From: a virus
DNA length: 64,000 nucleotides
Virus record (IMG/VR): IMGVR_UViG_3300044641_009589
Span: 18,895-82,894 of that record
Reading direction: 5' to 3' (one strand)
Position numbers and translations under genes: made by a program. The notes under the pieces were generated by a model. The model worked only from the letters and a program-made list of their open reading frames with translations. It made no database searches and was not told where the DNA came from. Of the stretch, positions 35,352 to 43,380 are shown one piece after another. Numbering within the stretch: position 1 is the first letter of the stretch; each line of letters starts with the position of its first letter.

Positions 35352-36385
35352 TTTTTAACCTTCAAGTTGTTTTGTTGAATTTGAATATCAACCTGCACAT
35401 CGGGCAGCTCATGTTCCTTTATTGCCCCCTTCGTCTCTAATTTCCTGTTTCTGCTTTGTATACTAGCGAGACCAAGAGGGGTATTCATTGATGAATACAC
35501 TTTTTGTGCGTCTTGGGGTGTTTGTGCAACTATAAATACTTCTTTTGCTGCTGCTATTTTTGGGTTTGTTGTAAATGCAGTCTTCTTTTTGTTTGTTTTG
35601 TTGTACTGTTCTTCAAACCACTTGTCTAGTGCCTCATCGTCGTCTATTACTGACCAATCTGGTCTTTCGTGACTTTCAAATACATTATCGTATATGTTTG
35701 ACCAGTAAGTCAAGTCTCTTTGCGACTTAGCCATGTCTGCAAGTGGTCTACCAAATAAATCGCCACCAGAATTACTATATGTTTTCCATATTGATCTCCA
35801 TGGCTCGGATCTAGCAATTTTTCGTATTTCTTTCTCTGAGTAGAAGTCTTTAAGGATTTCGCCAGTAAGGCAATTAATTAAATCTGCACTCATTTCTTCA
35901 TCAAATTCTTTTTGGTCTTTCCACAAAAGCGCACCATTAAAGTATATTGAATATGGCAAAATAGAAGAGGCTTGATATTTTTTAAGTTGATAATCTATGG
36001 TCTGCGTAAAGAAAGACATCTTTAATTCAAGAAGCTCTTTAAGCTTTGTCTCTGCCATTTTTTTTCTAGAGACAAGCATGTTTTTCTCTATAGTCTTGTA
36101 CTCAAATTCTGGTAGTGATTTAGTTATTTCTCTTATTATTGTTTTTGTGTTTTCAAACTCTTTTTCTAGATCGTCACTCCAAAGGCCGTGCCTGTAGAGC
36201 AGCTCCTTTTCTTCTTCGCTAGATAAAAAACCGTCTTTCTTGAAGCGGTTTTCATTTATATTGGATGAGTTATAAATTCTTGAAGAAGTAATTATTCCAG
36301 GCTGTCTAAATACGTATTGTTTGTCACCGCAATGAATACAAAATTCACCAGATATTATTGAGTAAACCAAGGAGTCGGATATCAC
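35348..36385 (-). CDS. Uncharacterised protein between tail tube and chaperones
   Basis: The open frame extends to 36445 but that would read through the strong terminator at 36399-36422, so a start downstream of it is preferred; GTG at 36385 is the first candidate, though no clear ribosome site precedes it. The resulting ~345-residue protein has FCIHCGDKQYVFRQPG near residue 15 (a CxxC pair), a long helical middle and a basic, Gln/Asn-rich C-terminus. A helper in tail assembly is inferred from position. The start is uncertain. Confidence 0.55.
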   Translation of the reverse strand: MISDSLVYSIISGEFCIHCGDKQYVFRQPGIITSSRIYNSSNINENRFKKDGFLSSEEEKELLYRHGLWSDDLEKEFENTKTIIREITKSLPEFEYKTIEKNMLVSRKKMAETKLKELLELKMSFFTQTIDYQLKKYQASSILPYSIYFNGALLWKDQKEFDEEMSADLINCLTGEILKDFYSEKEIRKIARSEPWRSIWKTYSNSGGDLFGRPLADMAKSQRDLTYWSNIYDNVFESHERPDWSVIDDDEALDKWFEEQYNKTNKKKTAFTTNPKIAAAKEVFIVAQTPQDAQKVYSSMNTPLGLASIQSRNRKLETKGAIKEHELPDVQVDIQIQQNNLKVKK

Positions 36386-36398
36386 TAGTATAGTATAG

Positions 36399-36422
36399 AA
36401 AAAACCCGGCCTTTCGGTCGGG
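36399..36422 (-). terminator. Rho-independent terminator after tail tube gene
   Basis: Stem CCCGGCC / GGTCGGG with a four-base loop (TTTC), one mismatch, followed on the minus strand by six T. It separates the tube gene from 35348-36385. Confidence 0.85.
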
Positions 36423-36447
36423 TCTTTCTTTAGGACTAAAACCAAGA

Positions 36448-37605
36448 TTAGGTTGGTGGGCCAGAGAACGTACCTGCCACGCCAACGTTTGCTCCACCGG
36501 TCGAAAGAAGCTGGCCTGTAATTGCTGCGCCAGCAATGTCTTTGGGGTCTCTAATGTAGAGTGTGTTGTAGCTAGTGTAGGTATAAGTTGTTGTTCTATT
36601 ACCACCACCAGTGTCGCCACCAGTATCAGAAACTGAGGTAAGCTTATTCTTAAGACCCATATCAAAAAGAGTGCCGTCATTGAGACCAATGATAATTGGC
36701 TCGTTTGTCAAGTTTGCGGTGTTATCTAGCGCAGATACCTTATCGCCAGCGCGGTTGATAATTTCAAAGGTTGTAGTTACTTCAACTGGGAAGTCAATGT
36801 AACGCGCATATGGAGCACGACGACCGAGCTGGAAGATCTCTGGGCGACCAAAGTCTGTAGAAATCTGTATGGACTGTATTCTTGGCAAGTATCCACCGTC
36901 TTCACCAGTTGCGCTTTGGCCAGAAGCTGGTAGTGTTCCAGTCGCTGCTGCTATTGGTCTTACACCAGCAAGACTTCGTGGAAGAATTGATCCAGTTGGG
37001 TTCCAGTTGTATCTTCTGCGAACTCCAGTGGAGTCGATATCAGTGCCAAAGTTGTTTGGATTGAAAAATCCGGTTGCTGCCCCACCAGATACACCTGTTC
37101 CGTATACCCAAAGCTTGTTGTTTCCTACGAATGTAACGCTGTGAGTAAAGTTTCCGTCAACGGGCATATTAAAGTTGATGGAGTTTACGTACATGCCGCT
37201 CATGATGCATGTTCCGCTTGGTGGGCCGCCATAAGCTGTGCCAGTTCCCATTACAGTAACTGTGTCTTCCCAGAAACCAACGGCGATGTTGCACTGCTCG
37301 TTAGAGAAGCGGCCAACTAGAGTGCCGGTTGTCGCACCCTGTGTTCCAAGAGAGGAAAGCAGGGTTGCTCCGCAAAGAACCTGCTCCATAGTGCACTCTA
37401 CTGATGGAAGATTTTCTGGTTGATCAAAAAGCTCGAGTTCACCAAGCTGGAATACGGTATCTAGGTTAAAGCTTGTGTCTATACCAACACTTTGAAGGCC
37501 GCTTACAGGAATCCAGCCAGTTGTATAGCCAACTGTGCCAGCTGTAGTATTTTTTGCAATACCAACCCCGTATGCTGCGTAATATAGTCTTTTGTTGTCA
37601 GCCAT
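36448..37605 (-). CDS. Major tail tube protein (candidate)
   Basis: 385 residues, beta-rich, Gly/Thr-rich, without Cys clusters. RIQSIQISTDFGRPEIFQLGRR and YIDFPVEVTTTFEI near residues 240-290 resemble the barrel strands of tail tube subunits. The position upstream of chaperone-like genes and the tape measure is canonical, and the strong terminator just after it fits a highly expressed gene. A GTGTATTAT box and GGAG ribosome site precede it. At 385 residues it is larger than most tubes, so extra domains are likely. Confidence 0.72.
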   Translation of the reverse strand: MADNKRLYYAAYGVGIAKNTTAGTVGYTTGWIPVSGLQSVGIDTSFNLDTVFQLGELELFDQPENLPSVECTMEQVLCGATLLSSLGTQGATTGTLVGRFSNEQCNIAVGFWEDTVTVMGTGTAYGGPPSGTCIMSGMYVNSINFNMPVDGNFTHSVTFVGNNKLWVYGTGVSGGAATGFFNPNNFGTDIDSTGVRRRYNWNPTGSILPRSLAGVRPIAAATGTLPASGQSATGEDGGYLPRIQSIQISTDFGRPEIFQLGRRAPYARYIDFPVEVTTTFEIINRAGDKVSALDNTANLTNEPIIIGLNDGTLFDMGLKNKLTSVSDTGGDTGGGNRTTTYTYTSYNTLYIRDPKDIAGAAITGQLLSTGGANVGVAGTFSGPPT

Positions 37606-37635
37606 TTAAGTTTTAGTCTCCGTTTGATAATACAC
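37606..37635 (-). promoter_or_regulatory. GTGTAT promoter with ribosome site
   Basis: GTG-TATTAT followed by GGAG and the ATG of the tail tube gene at 37605. Confidence 0.55.
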
Positions 37636-37637
37636 AA

Positions 37638-38576
37638 TTAAGTAACTATTTCAAAATCAAACACAACAGTAGATTTGTAAATAGGAAGAGCGGTATAACC
37701 CTCTATTTCAGTTGGATTATAATCAAATCTTCCAGTTTTCCATGGATACAGTGCGTACATTTGATCAGCACTTATTCTATTTTCAACTTGACCCTTGTGA
37801 TCAAGAGGGTATTTTCTGTTTTCTATTGCTTTATTTACGTCAAACATCTTTGTGCCCTGTCCAGCTAGGGCTAGTGTTGCATCAACAATAGTGTCGTGAA
37901 GACCGGGGTCTTCAGAAACAATATCAAGAGAAATGCTGAAGTTTTGCAGTTTATTTATGTCACCAAGCTGGAAAGGATCCCCGTTTGATTGCGAGACATC
38001 TATAAATACAGCTGGCATAAAAGATCTAAGCTCGTTTGGAACAGAATCAACACCCGATCCTGGAGTATAATTTTCAAATCTCTTTAGGTGTTCTGTGAAC
38101 AGCATCTTATACTGACTAGACTTTGTTGGATATACAAATATTGCCCTTTCAGATCTATTGCAGTAGATTACGTTTCCACTTTCTGTAAGTGCGTTAGCAA
38201 AAACTATACCGCCTCTTGCGTAATCAACATAATACTGATAAGTTCCTGTGGTTCCTGTGGGGTAAAAAACATCATTAATAAATATACCGCTTACTTGTAT
38301 AGGGTTTACGCCACCGGTATAAGTTGGAGAAGCGTTTTCCCAAACCCAATCGGAGCTTAGTCCCTGCCAAAATTTAAATCCAGAAGAGTTGTGAAGCTCA
38401 GGTCTGTACGATGGCTTTAAAACAGCCATTTCACTGCCATCAAAAGATTTTGTTCCAGACTCTATATTGTAATAAGCACCAATGTTTATAAAAGCCTCAC
38501 GTAATCTCCATGTAAGATTTTCTCGTATCTGTGCACGATTACTGTATTGGCCGAGATATGTTAAGTTTCTAAACAT
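37638..38576 (-). CDS. Neck or tail completion protein
   Basis: 312 residues, mixed alpha/beta. It contains YVDYARGGIVFANAL and NFSISLDIVSEDPGLHDTIVDATL, and ends in strand-rich VVFDFEIVT. It lies between connector-like genes and the tail tube, where tail terminators or neck proteins are usually encoded. It ends in the promoter box that serves the tail tube. The specific role cannot be decided from sequence. Confidence 0.6.
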   Translation of the reverse strand: MFRNLTYLGQYSNRAQIRENLTWRLREAFINIGAYYNIESGTKSFDGSEMAVLKPSYRPELHNSSGFKFWQGLSSDWVWENASPTYTGGVNPIQVSGIFINDVFYPTGTTGTYQYYVDYARGGIVFANALTESGNVIYCNRSERAIFVYPTKSSQYKMLFTEHLKRFENYTPGSGVDSVPNELRSFMPAVFIDVSQSNGDPFQLGDINKLQNFSISLDIVSEDPGLHDTIVDATLALAGQGTKMFDVNKAIENRKYPLDHKGQVENRISADQMYALYPWKTGRFDYNPTEIEGYTALPIYKSTVVFDFEIVT

Positions 38577-39559
38577 TAAATTCTCAAGCCCCCTATCTGA
38601 CTAACTATCTTTAAAAGATCCTGTATTGGTTTACCCATAAATGTTTTTTCTCCCCTTTGCGCAGCTTCTACTATTTTCTCTGCAAGCTCCCTTGCTGAAG
38701 CCTTAGCCTCTGGGCTGGCTTCTTTTGATGCTCTTTGGGAGATTGGGCCAGCGCGACCTTCTGAAATCTCTCCCTTTTTATAGGCTCCGTATTTTAGCAC
38801 TTGCTCGCGTAAAGCAACACGAAAATAATCACGAGCATCATCATTAATTGTTCTAATAAACTCTTTATCGATATCTACGTCTTTTTTTCTTTTTACCCAA
38901 GACTTTATAGAAAAAGAACCACCAAAAAGCATTGTGTGCGTTCCGCTCCTAGAGCGCTTTGCTATATTTGCCTTGATTGTGTCTTTAAGCGGTTCTAGTT
39001 TCGGATTTAGTTTTTCATTTCCGTTTACACCAGGCCAAACACTAAAGCCCTGAATGTTACCAGTTGATGGCCTTAATAGCCACTCAAACCAATTAATTTT
39101 TTGTGAAGTTGATTTTTTAACCTTTGTGTCTGAATACGGGTTTAAGAATGTTTTTTTCGAGATGTAAAATATAGAAGACGCTATCTTGTCGAGATCTGTT
39201 TGGTTTTTGAATCTTACTGTGCCATCTGATCCGTTTTGGTTTATTTCGACTTTAAAAAAGGCTCTAGATCTTTTAAAGATCAAATCTTCAATCTTAGTAT
39301 CTTTTCTCAAACCAAGAGCACCTCTAAGCTCTAAGTCAGTCATTGCTTGTTTTATATTTGGGTCATTAATAACGTGTTGACGAAATCTATCTGCTAAAAA
39401 CGCAGCTGTTTTCTTTGCGGCTACACTAACTGCCCTCTTCATCAATCTTGATATTGCACCAAGGCCCTTTAAGTCTTTTTCGAGCTGCTTGATTGCAGAA
39501 GAGTACTCAGTTTGATCAAGTATTAGAAATGTAGTGCTGACTTTGGCGGGTTTAGCCAT
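38576..39559 (-). CDS. Connector-region structural protein
   Basis: 327 residues from ATG at 39559, chosen over the upstream ATG because a GGTGGAG ribosome site lies 7 nt before it. The chain is basic and helical at the N-terminus (SAIKQLEKDLKGLGAISRLMKRA) with a mixed core and an Arg/Lys/Ala-rich C-terminus. HK97 gp10-like tail-completion proteins have this basic N-terminal helix, so a head-tail joining role is possible. No decisive motif. Confidence 0.6.
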   Translation of the reverse strand: MAKPAKVSTTFLILDQTEYSSAIKQLEKDLKGLGAISRLMKRAVSVAAKKTAAFLADRFRQHVINDPNIKQAMTDLELRGALGLRKDTKIEDLIFKRSRAFFKVEINQNGSDGTVRFKNQTDLDKIASSIFYISKKTFLNPYSDTKVKKSTSQKINWFEWLLRPSTGNIQGFSVWPGVNGNEKLNPKLEPLKDTIKANIAKRSRSGTHTMLFGGSFSIKSWVKRKKDVDIDKEFIRTINDDARDYFRVALREQVLKYGAYKKGEISEGRAGPISQRASKEASPEAKASARELAEKIVEAAQRGEKTFMGKPIQDLLKIVSQIGGLRI

Positions 39560-40082
39560 TTGATGTCTCCACCCAGTATGTCTTAACTTGATGATATCCA
39601 CCAAGGCCATACGGGACAGGAGCCATAATTAGTTTTACTTTTATTTCTCTGCCCTTAAAAGAGGCGTCAAATACAGCGTCTGTGCACCTTAGTAGGTCTG
39701 GGGAATACTCTTTTGCGCATATCATTTTCCAGACGTTTTCAGATATGCCAGCTGCTGGATTTAGCTCTTTAAACTCTTTGTTGGCTCCATAAACTCTAGC
39801 GGTTATTGTTTTTGTGTTTTCCTGTATCTTCAAACCAGTTGGAGAAACAGGAAGGTTGGCTAAACCAATACCAGGCACAAGTCTTGGGTTCGATCTTCCA
39901 CCAAAGGACGGCATGTAGGCTTCTTTTTTGCCAATGGGATCTTGTGAAACAGCTGGCGTGGCCTCAACCGCATGTGCAAAAATAAGCTTGCAAGAAAGAC
40001 CAAAGCTGTCAGTCAAGTCAGTTGCTATACTGCGCCATTCTGATTTTATTGCGCTTAATTCTGAGCTTGACAGGGTTCCCAT
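39552..40082 (-). CDS. Head-tail connector region protein
   Basis: 176 residues with an N-terminal helix and a mixed C-terminal portion (KGREIKVKLIMAPVPYGLGGYHQVKTYWV). It overlaps the following gene by 8 nt and begins after a 2-nt gap. The place, four genes downstream of the capsid gene, suggests a head-closure or tail-terminator subunit. Low sequence information. Confidence 0.55.
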   Translation of the reverse strand: MGTLSSSELSAIKSEWRSIATDLTDSFGLSCKLIFAHAVEATPAVSQDPIGKKEAYMPSFGGRSNPRLVPGIGLANLPVSPTGLKIQENTKTITARVYGANKEFKELNPAAGISENVWKMICAKEYSPDLLRCTDAVFDASFKGREIKVKLIMAPVPYGLGGYHQVKTYWVETSNG

Positions 40083-40084
40083 TT

Positions 40085-40612
40085 TTATCTCCTATGAACT
40101 GTTGGCCAGTAGAAATCGACGCTTGTTTGACCAATATTTGCGCTTTCGTATGCGCCAAATATAGCCTTGAGTGTTGCTCTGTTTCCTCTTTCCCAAGCCC
40201 ATCGTGCCTTTTCGTAATTTTCAAGATAAAATTTGTACGAATCGCCACGAACTTTTAACGCAGCAGTTCCATCATAAGAAGTAACGTCATCACGAATTTT
40301 TACACCGTATTTGGCAGCGTCTCTTCTTACTTCAGACATTGCAAGAATTGCGCCTGCCTTAAAAACAAAAAGCGCTGGAATGCCAGGATCTACATCACCG
40401 CTAATTATTGGATCTGGTGATATTGTATTGTTTGCTGTATCTATAGTAAAAGTGTTGTTTATTAGCTGGACTTCTGTGACTACGGCTGCTGCAGCGAGAG
40501 TAATAAAACTTTCAAGTATTGCGTCAGTGTATCGCTGTGGCGAATCTAAGTCGCCTATATAATAGCGCAATCTTTCTGGCAAAACGTCTGTCCAGCTGTT
40601 TACTGTTGGCAT
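40085..40612 (-). CDS. Head-tail adaptor (gp6-like)
   Basis: 175 residues. LPERLRYYIGDLDSPQRYTDAILESFITLAAAAV at the N-terminus gives two helices in the arrangement of adaptor proteins that bind the portal, followed by RRDAAKYGVKIRDDVTSYDG. It follows the capsid gene and the 160-residue virion protein. Family assignment is by helix pattern and place, so moderate. Confidence 0.6.
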   Translation of the reverse strand: MPTVNSWTDVLPERLRYYIGDLDSPQRYTDAILESFITLAAAAVVTEVQLINNTFTIDTANNTISPDPIISGDVDPGIPALFVFKAGAILAMSEVRRDAAKYGVKIRDDVTSYDGTAALKVRGDSYKFYLENYEKARWAWERGNRATLKAIFGAYESANIGQTSVDFYWPTVHRR

Positions 40613-40615
40613 TTT

Positions 40616-41098
40616 TTAGACCCAGTGATCTTTTGGATATGTTTGTACGTAAATGACTTGACCAGCACCAGAGTCGCCAGATACTGTTTTTGCCCAAGCA
40701 TTTCTTACGGTTCCTATATTTTGACCACCGAACTGTATGCTGTCACCAGAACCAAGAGGAAAGCCAGGCTCAGAGGACCAGCTGCCAGAAAATGGTATGT
40801 TGTAACCAACACGAATTGCTGTTGGTCCTGGGTTGTATATTAGAACCGACTCAACCGGCTCTCCGTGATGGCCGCTTTCTGAAGCAAAAATGTATCTTCC
40901 GGTTGAATCTATTGATGGCCAGCCTGTTGCGAATGGCTTGATTGTTTTATCGTAGACAAACTGGTTAGCTACTATATTTTCTGAAACAAGACCTATTATA
41001 CCATAAGTAATACTCTGCTGAACAGTTGGATTTTGATAAACAATAGCGCGATTTGTTACACCGCTAACATTGCTTGGGTTTGTTGGGGCTAATGGCAT
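40616..41098 (-). CDS. Small virion protein downstream of capsid gene
   Basis: 160 residues, beta-rich with Gly/Ser/Pro turns (GEPVESVLIYNPGPTAIRVGYNIPFSG, GDSIQFGGQNIGTV). A GTGTATCTA box and GAGG ribosome site precede it, just after the capsid terminator, so it starts a new transcription unit. The pattern of strands resembles a decoration or fibre-base domain. Function not established. Confidence 0.6.
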   Translation of the reverse strand: MPLAPTNPSNVSGVTNRAIVYQNPTVQQSITYGIIGLVSENIVANQFVYDKTIKPFATGWPSIDSTGRYIFASESGHHGEPVESVLIYNPGPTAIRVGYNIPFSGSWSSEPGFPLGSGDSIQFGGQNIGTVRNAWAKTVSGDSGAGQVIYVQTYPKDHWV

Positions 41099-41121
41099 TT
41101 TTTCCTCTATTTTAGATACAC
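41099..41121 (-). promoter_or_regulatory. GTGTAT promoter with ribosome site
   Basis: GTG-TATCTA, GAGG, then ATG 41098; the capsid terminator lies directly upstream, so a new transcript starts here. Confidence 0.6.
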
Positions 41122-41126
41122 AAATA

Positions 41127-41154
41127 AAAATCCCGCCCCAAACGGAGCGGGATT
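41127..41154 (-). terminator. Rho-independent terminator after major capsid gene
   Basis: Stem based on ATCCCGC / GCGGGAT extended by G/C pairs, loop AAAC, followed on the minus strand by a T tract. A promoter for the next gene follows at once. Confidence 0.85.
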
Positions 41155-41177
41155 CTTAGTATTTGCGTTACTGTAAA

Positions 41178-42242
41178 TCAGAAGGAACCAGCGAGGATGT
41201 ATCTGACGTCTAGGCAAGCCCATCCGCCTTCCATCGATCCGTAGAAGCCAACGAGACCGTGTCTGTGGAGATTCTCATCTTCAGTGATCTCAATCTTCTG
41301 AGATACTGGGTGGATGAAAGACTTGTCTGGCTGAGTTAGGTCAAGACCGATTACAAGCTCTTCGTCGGAAGCAGCGAGTGAGCCGCTTAGTACGCCTGTG
41401 TAGTAGAGCTGATACTCTTGACCAACACCAAGCTCATCAAGGTCGTGGAAGTTTACGCCGTACATACCACGGACAGCGCCTTCTTCACTTCTTTGAATTG
41501 AGGTTCTGATGTCATCAGAGACTAAGCCTAGACCCCACGCGCTCATGTCTTCAAATGCCTCTGGGGACATGTAAAGATCGGTGAGCTTGCGACGATTGGT
41601 GCTAGTGGAGTTACCGCCACCGTTTCTACGAACGATGGTCTTCATGAGGCTAACGAGCTTTGGTGTGAAAGAACCAGCTGGTGCGTCAGCATCATAAGCA
41701 GCGATACCACGACCGTAGGCTGCAGCGAGAAGTGTCTGCCAACCGTCGTCGTTGTTCTTCTTTACGAAGGACATGTTGAGAACTTCGATCATTCTACGAA
41801 GAACGTCGAATCTAGCGTTCTTGAGGAATTTTCTTGTGCAATCAATTGAGCTGCCTATCATGTAGGTGTTCAATTGAATGTAGTCAGCCTCAACTCTACG
41901 CATTGGTATCTTACCGTGATCTGGGATAACGTAGGCAACGTGATCCTTTTCAGTGCCTGGGGCAAGGAGATCAAGAGGAATGCGAAGGTCATTGGTTGTG
42001 CTGAAGTCTTCGGTTACGAAGATATCAGAAACAACGTCACCCTTGAGCACGCCTTCTCTGATTGGGCCTTCAACGGCCTCAGAGTAGTTGAACTCGTTTA
42101 GTGCGGAAGCAATGCCTTTTGCAATTTGAGCCTGCGCTCTCATGGAGACCGCTTTGTCATTACTGCCAGCATCGGAAAGCAGCTGCTTTGCTGCGTCGGT
42201 TAATTCTTGTGTTTCTACGCTGTCTTTGATTTCGTTGTTCAT
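41178..42242 (-). CDS. Major capsid protein
   Basis: 354 residues. After a 60-residue N-terminal helical arm come LRIPLDLLAPGTEKDHVAYVIPDHGKIPMRRVEADYIQLNTY, a spine helix (FDVLRRMIEVLNMSFVKKNNDDGW), and a C-terminal A-domain (DLYMSPEAFEDMSAWGLG...), matching HK97-fold capsid proteins. It follows protease-scaffold and a decoration-like gene and is closed by a strong hairpin terminator, as expected for the most expressed gene. Codon choice is more GC-rich than its neighbours. A prohead protease site near residue 60 is plausible but not proven. Confidence 0.88.
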   Translation of the reverse strand: MNNEIKDSVETQELTDAAKQLLSDAGSNDKAVSMRAQAQIAKGIASALNEFNYSEAVEGPIREGVLKGDVVSDIFVTEDFSTTNDLRIPLDLLAPGTEKDHVAYVIPDHGKIPMRRVEADYIQLNTYMIGSSIDCTRKFLKNARFDVLRRMIEVLNMSFVKKNNDDGWQTLLAAAYGRGIAAYDADAPAGSFTPKLVSLMKTIVRRNGGGNSTSTNRRKLTDLYMSPEAFEDMSAWGLGLVSDDIRTSIQRSEEGAVRGMYGVNFHDLDELGVGQEYQLYYTGVLSGSLAASDEELVIGLDLTQPDKSFIHPVSQKIEITEDENLHRHGLVGFYGSMEGGWACLDVRYILAGSF

Positions 42243-42284
42243 TTTATACCTATTTCTTTTGTTTTTATTCAGCTTTTAACTCAA

Positions 42285-42836
42285 TCATAGATCAACGTAA
42301 ACCTTGGCGTAACCGTCCTCGTCAACCTTGGAGAGGAACTTACCGATTACGTAAGAGCCAGAAGCGCTGTTAAGCATTGAGCGTGAAAGCGCGTCGCCAG
42401 CTCCAGGAGCCATATGGAGAGTACCAGATGCAACGCTAGTAATGAAGCCGCTTGGCCCAGTGAAAGCTGGGGCGCCAGGAACTACAGTTACGCTGTTTGC
42501 GCCCATAGTAGTTACGACTCTGTTGGTGACTACATAGCCCTTCTTAAGGACTGTAATCTTGTCACCTACCTGAACCTCGCTCTTGTATGGGTTGAGGATC
42601 TGTCTGGTAAGGTCGATGTTTACTACGTCGTTTAGAAGAATGCCTAGCGGACGAACGCCTGTCGCGTTTAGGCCGTACCAAACTTGGTTAGCGGCTTGGT
42701 CCATAGCGGCACCAGAAGCAACGGTTGAGCCAGTTGCGCTGACCCAGCCGCCACGCTCGCTACCATAACCAATACCAGTAGCCCAGAAATAAGAGATGTC
42801 TACGTCGAGTTCGTTTCTATCAGGTTTTAATGCCAT
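42285..42836 (-). CDS. Head decoration-like protein
   Basis: 183 residues, Gly/Ala/Val-rich, with SEVQVGDKITVLKKGYVVTNRVV and a C-terminal SGSYVIGKFLSKVDEDGYAKVYVDL. The strand pattern is that of small head decoration proteins. It sits between protease-scaffold and capsid genes, the usual position. A GTGTATAAC box and AAGGG site precede it. Its codon use matches the capsid gene, suggesting high expression. Confidence 0.7.
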   Translation of the reverse strand: MALKPDRNELDVDISYFWATGIGYGSERGGWVSATGSTVASGAAMDQAANQVWYGLNATGVRPLGILLNDVVNIDLTRQILNPYKSEVQVGDKITVLKKGYVVTNRVVTTMGANSVTVVPGAPAFTGPSGFITSVASGTLHMAPGAGDALSRSMLNSASGSYVIGKFLSKVDEDGYAKVYVDL

Positions 42837-42862
42837 TTTTTTACCCTTGTTATGTTATACAC
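42837..42862 (-). promoter_or_regulatory. GTGTAT promoter with ribosome site
   Basis: GTG-TATAAC, AAGGG, then ATG 42836 of the decoration-like gene. Confidence 0.55.
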
Positions 42863-42882
42863 AAATTAAAAATTTGCTTTAA

Positions 42883-43380
42883 TTATTTTCTACGTAGCGC
42901 ATGAGCTATGAGATTTTTCGCCACGTCGGCCTTGTTTTCACGCTTGGTCGCTACTACAAAATTCGGAGTTTGGGACTGTTGTTTCTTTGCTGCCGCAATT
43001 GCCTGTGAAGCCTTTGCGACGATTTCTTGCTCTGTGATTACCTTTTCAATCTTGTTGCTTACTTTGCTTACAGCCTTTCTTAGCTCAGCAAACGCCTCTT
43101 CTGACATGGCCTTAAGCTCTGGAAGGTCTTCTTCTGTGTAGCTTTCACCAACCATCTCTCGCATTTCGGCAAGTCTGTCAGCGCCTACTTTGTTTTCGTA
43201 GGCTTGATCAATAAGTTGTTCTGCTTGTGTCTTGAAGTCTTCTAGTTCTTCTAGACGGGCAAGCTTAAGGTTCATGTTTTCAATATGAGTTGTAGCCAAA
43301 GCAATTGCTTGTTCGGCGTAAACTAATTGTTCTTTAAGATCAAGAACCTCGTTATCGTTTTTTGTATTAGTGTCTGACAT
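42883..43380 (-). CDS. Nested scaffold protein
   Basis: In-frame start at ATG 43380 within the protease-scaffold gene, giving 165 residues of coiled coil with a basic tail. A GAGG ribosome site lies 6 nt before it and a GTGTATAAA box 16-24 nt before it, so both promoter and ribosome-site signals are present. Nested scaffold genes of this type are known (lambda Nu3 inside C), and separate expression lets the phage make more scaffold than protease. Confidence 0.75.
   Translation of the reverse strand: MSDTNTKNDNEVLDLKEQLVYAEQAIALATTHIENMNLKLARLEELEDFKTQAEQLIDQAYENKVGADRLAEMREMVGESYTEEDLPELKAMSEEAFAELRKAVSKVSNKIEKVITEQEIVAKASQAIAAAKKQQSQTPNFVVATKRENKADVAKNLIAHALRRK

Noticed and set aside
36386-36445. 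Extension of the gene at 35348 to the start at 36445.
   Set aside because: It would require translation through a strong terminator hairpin and T tract; a start downstream is more plausible.
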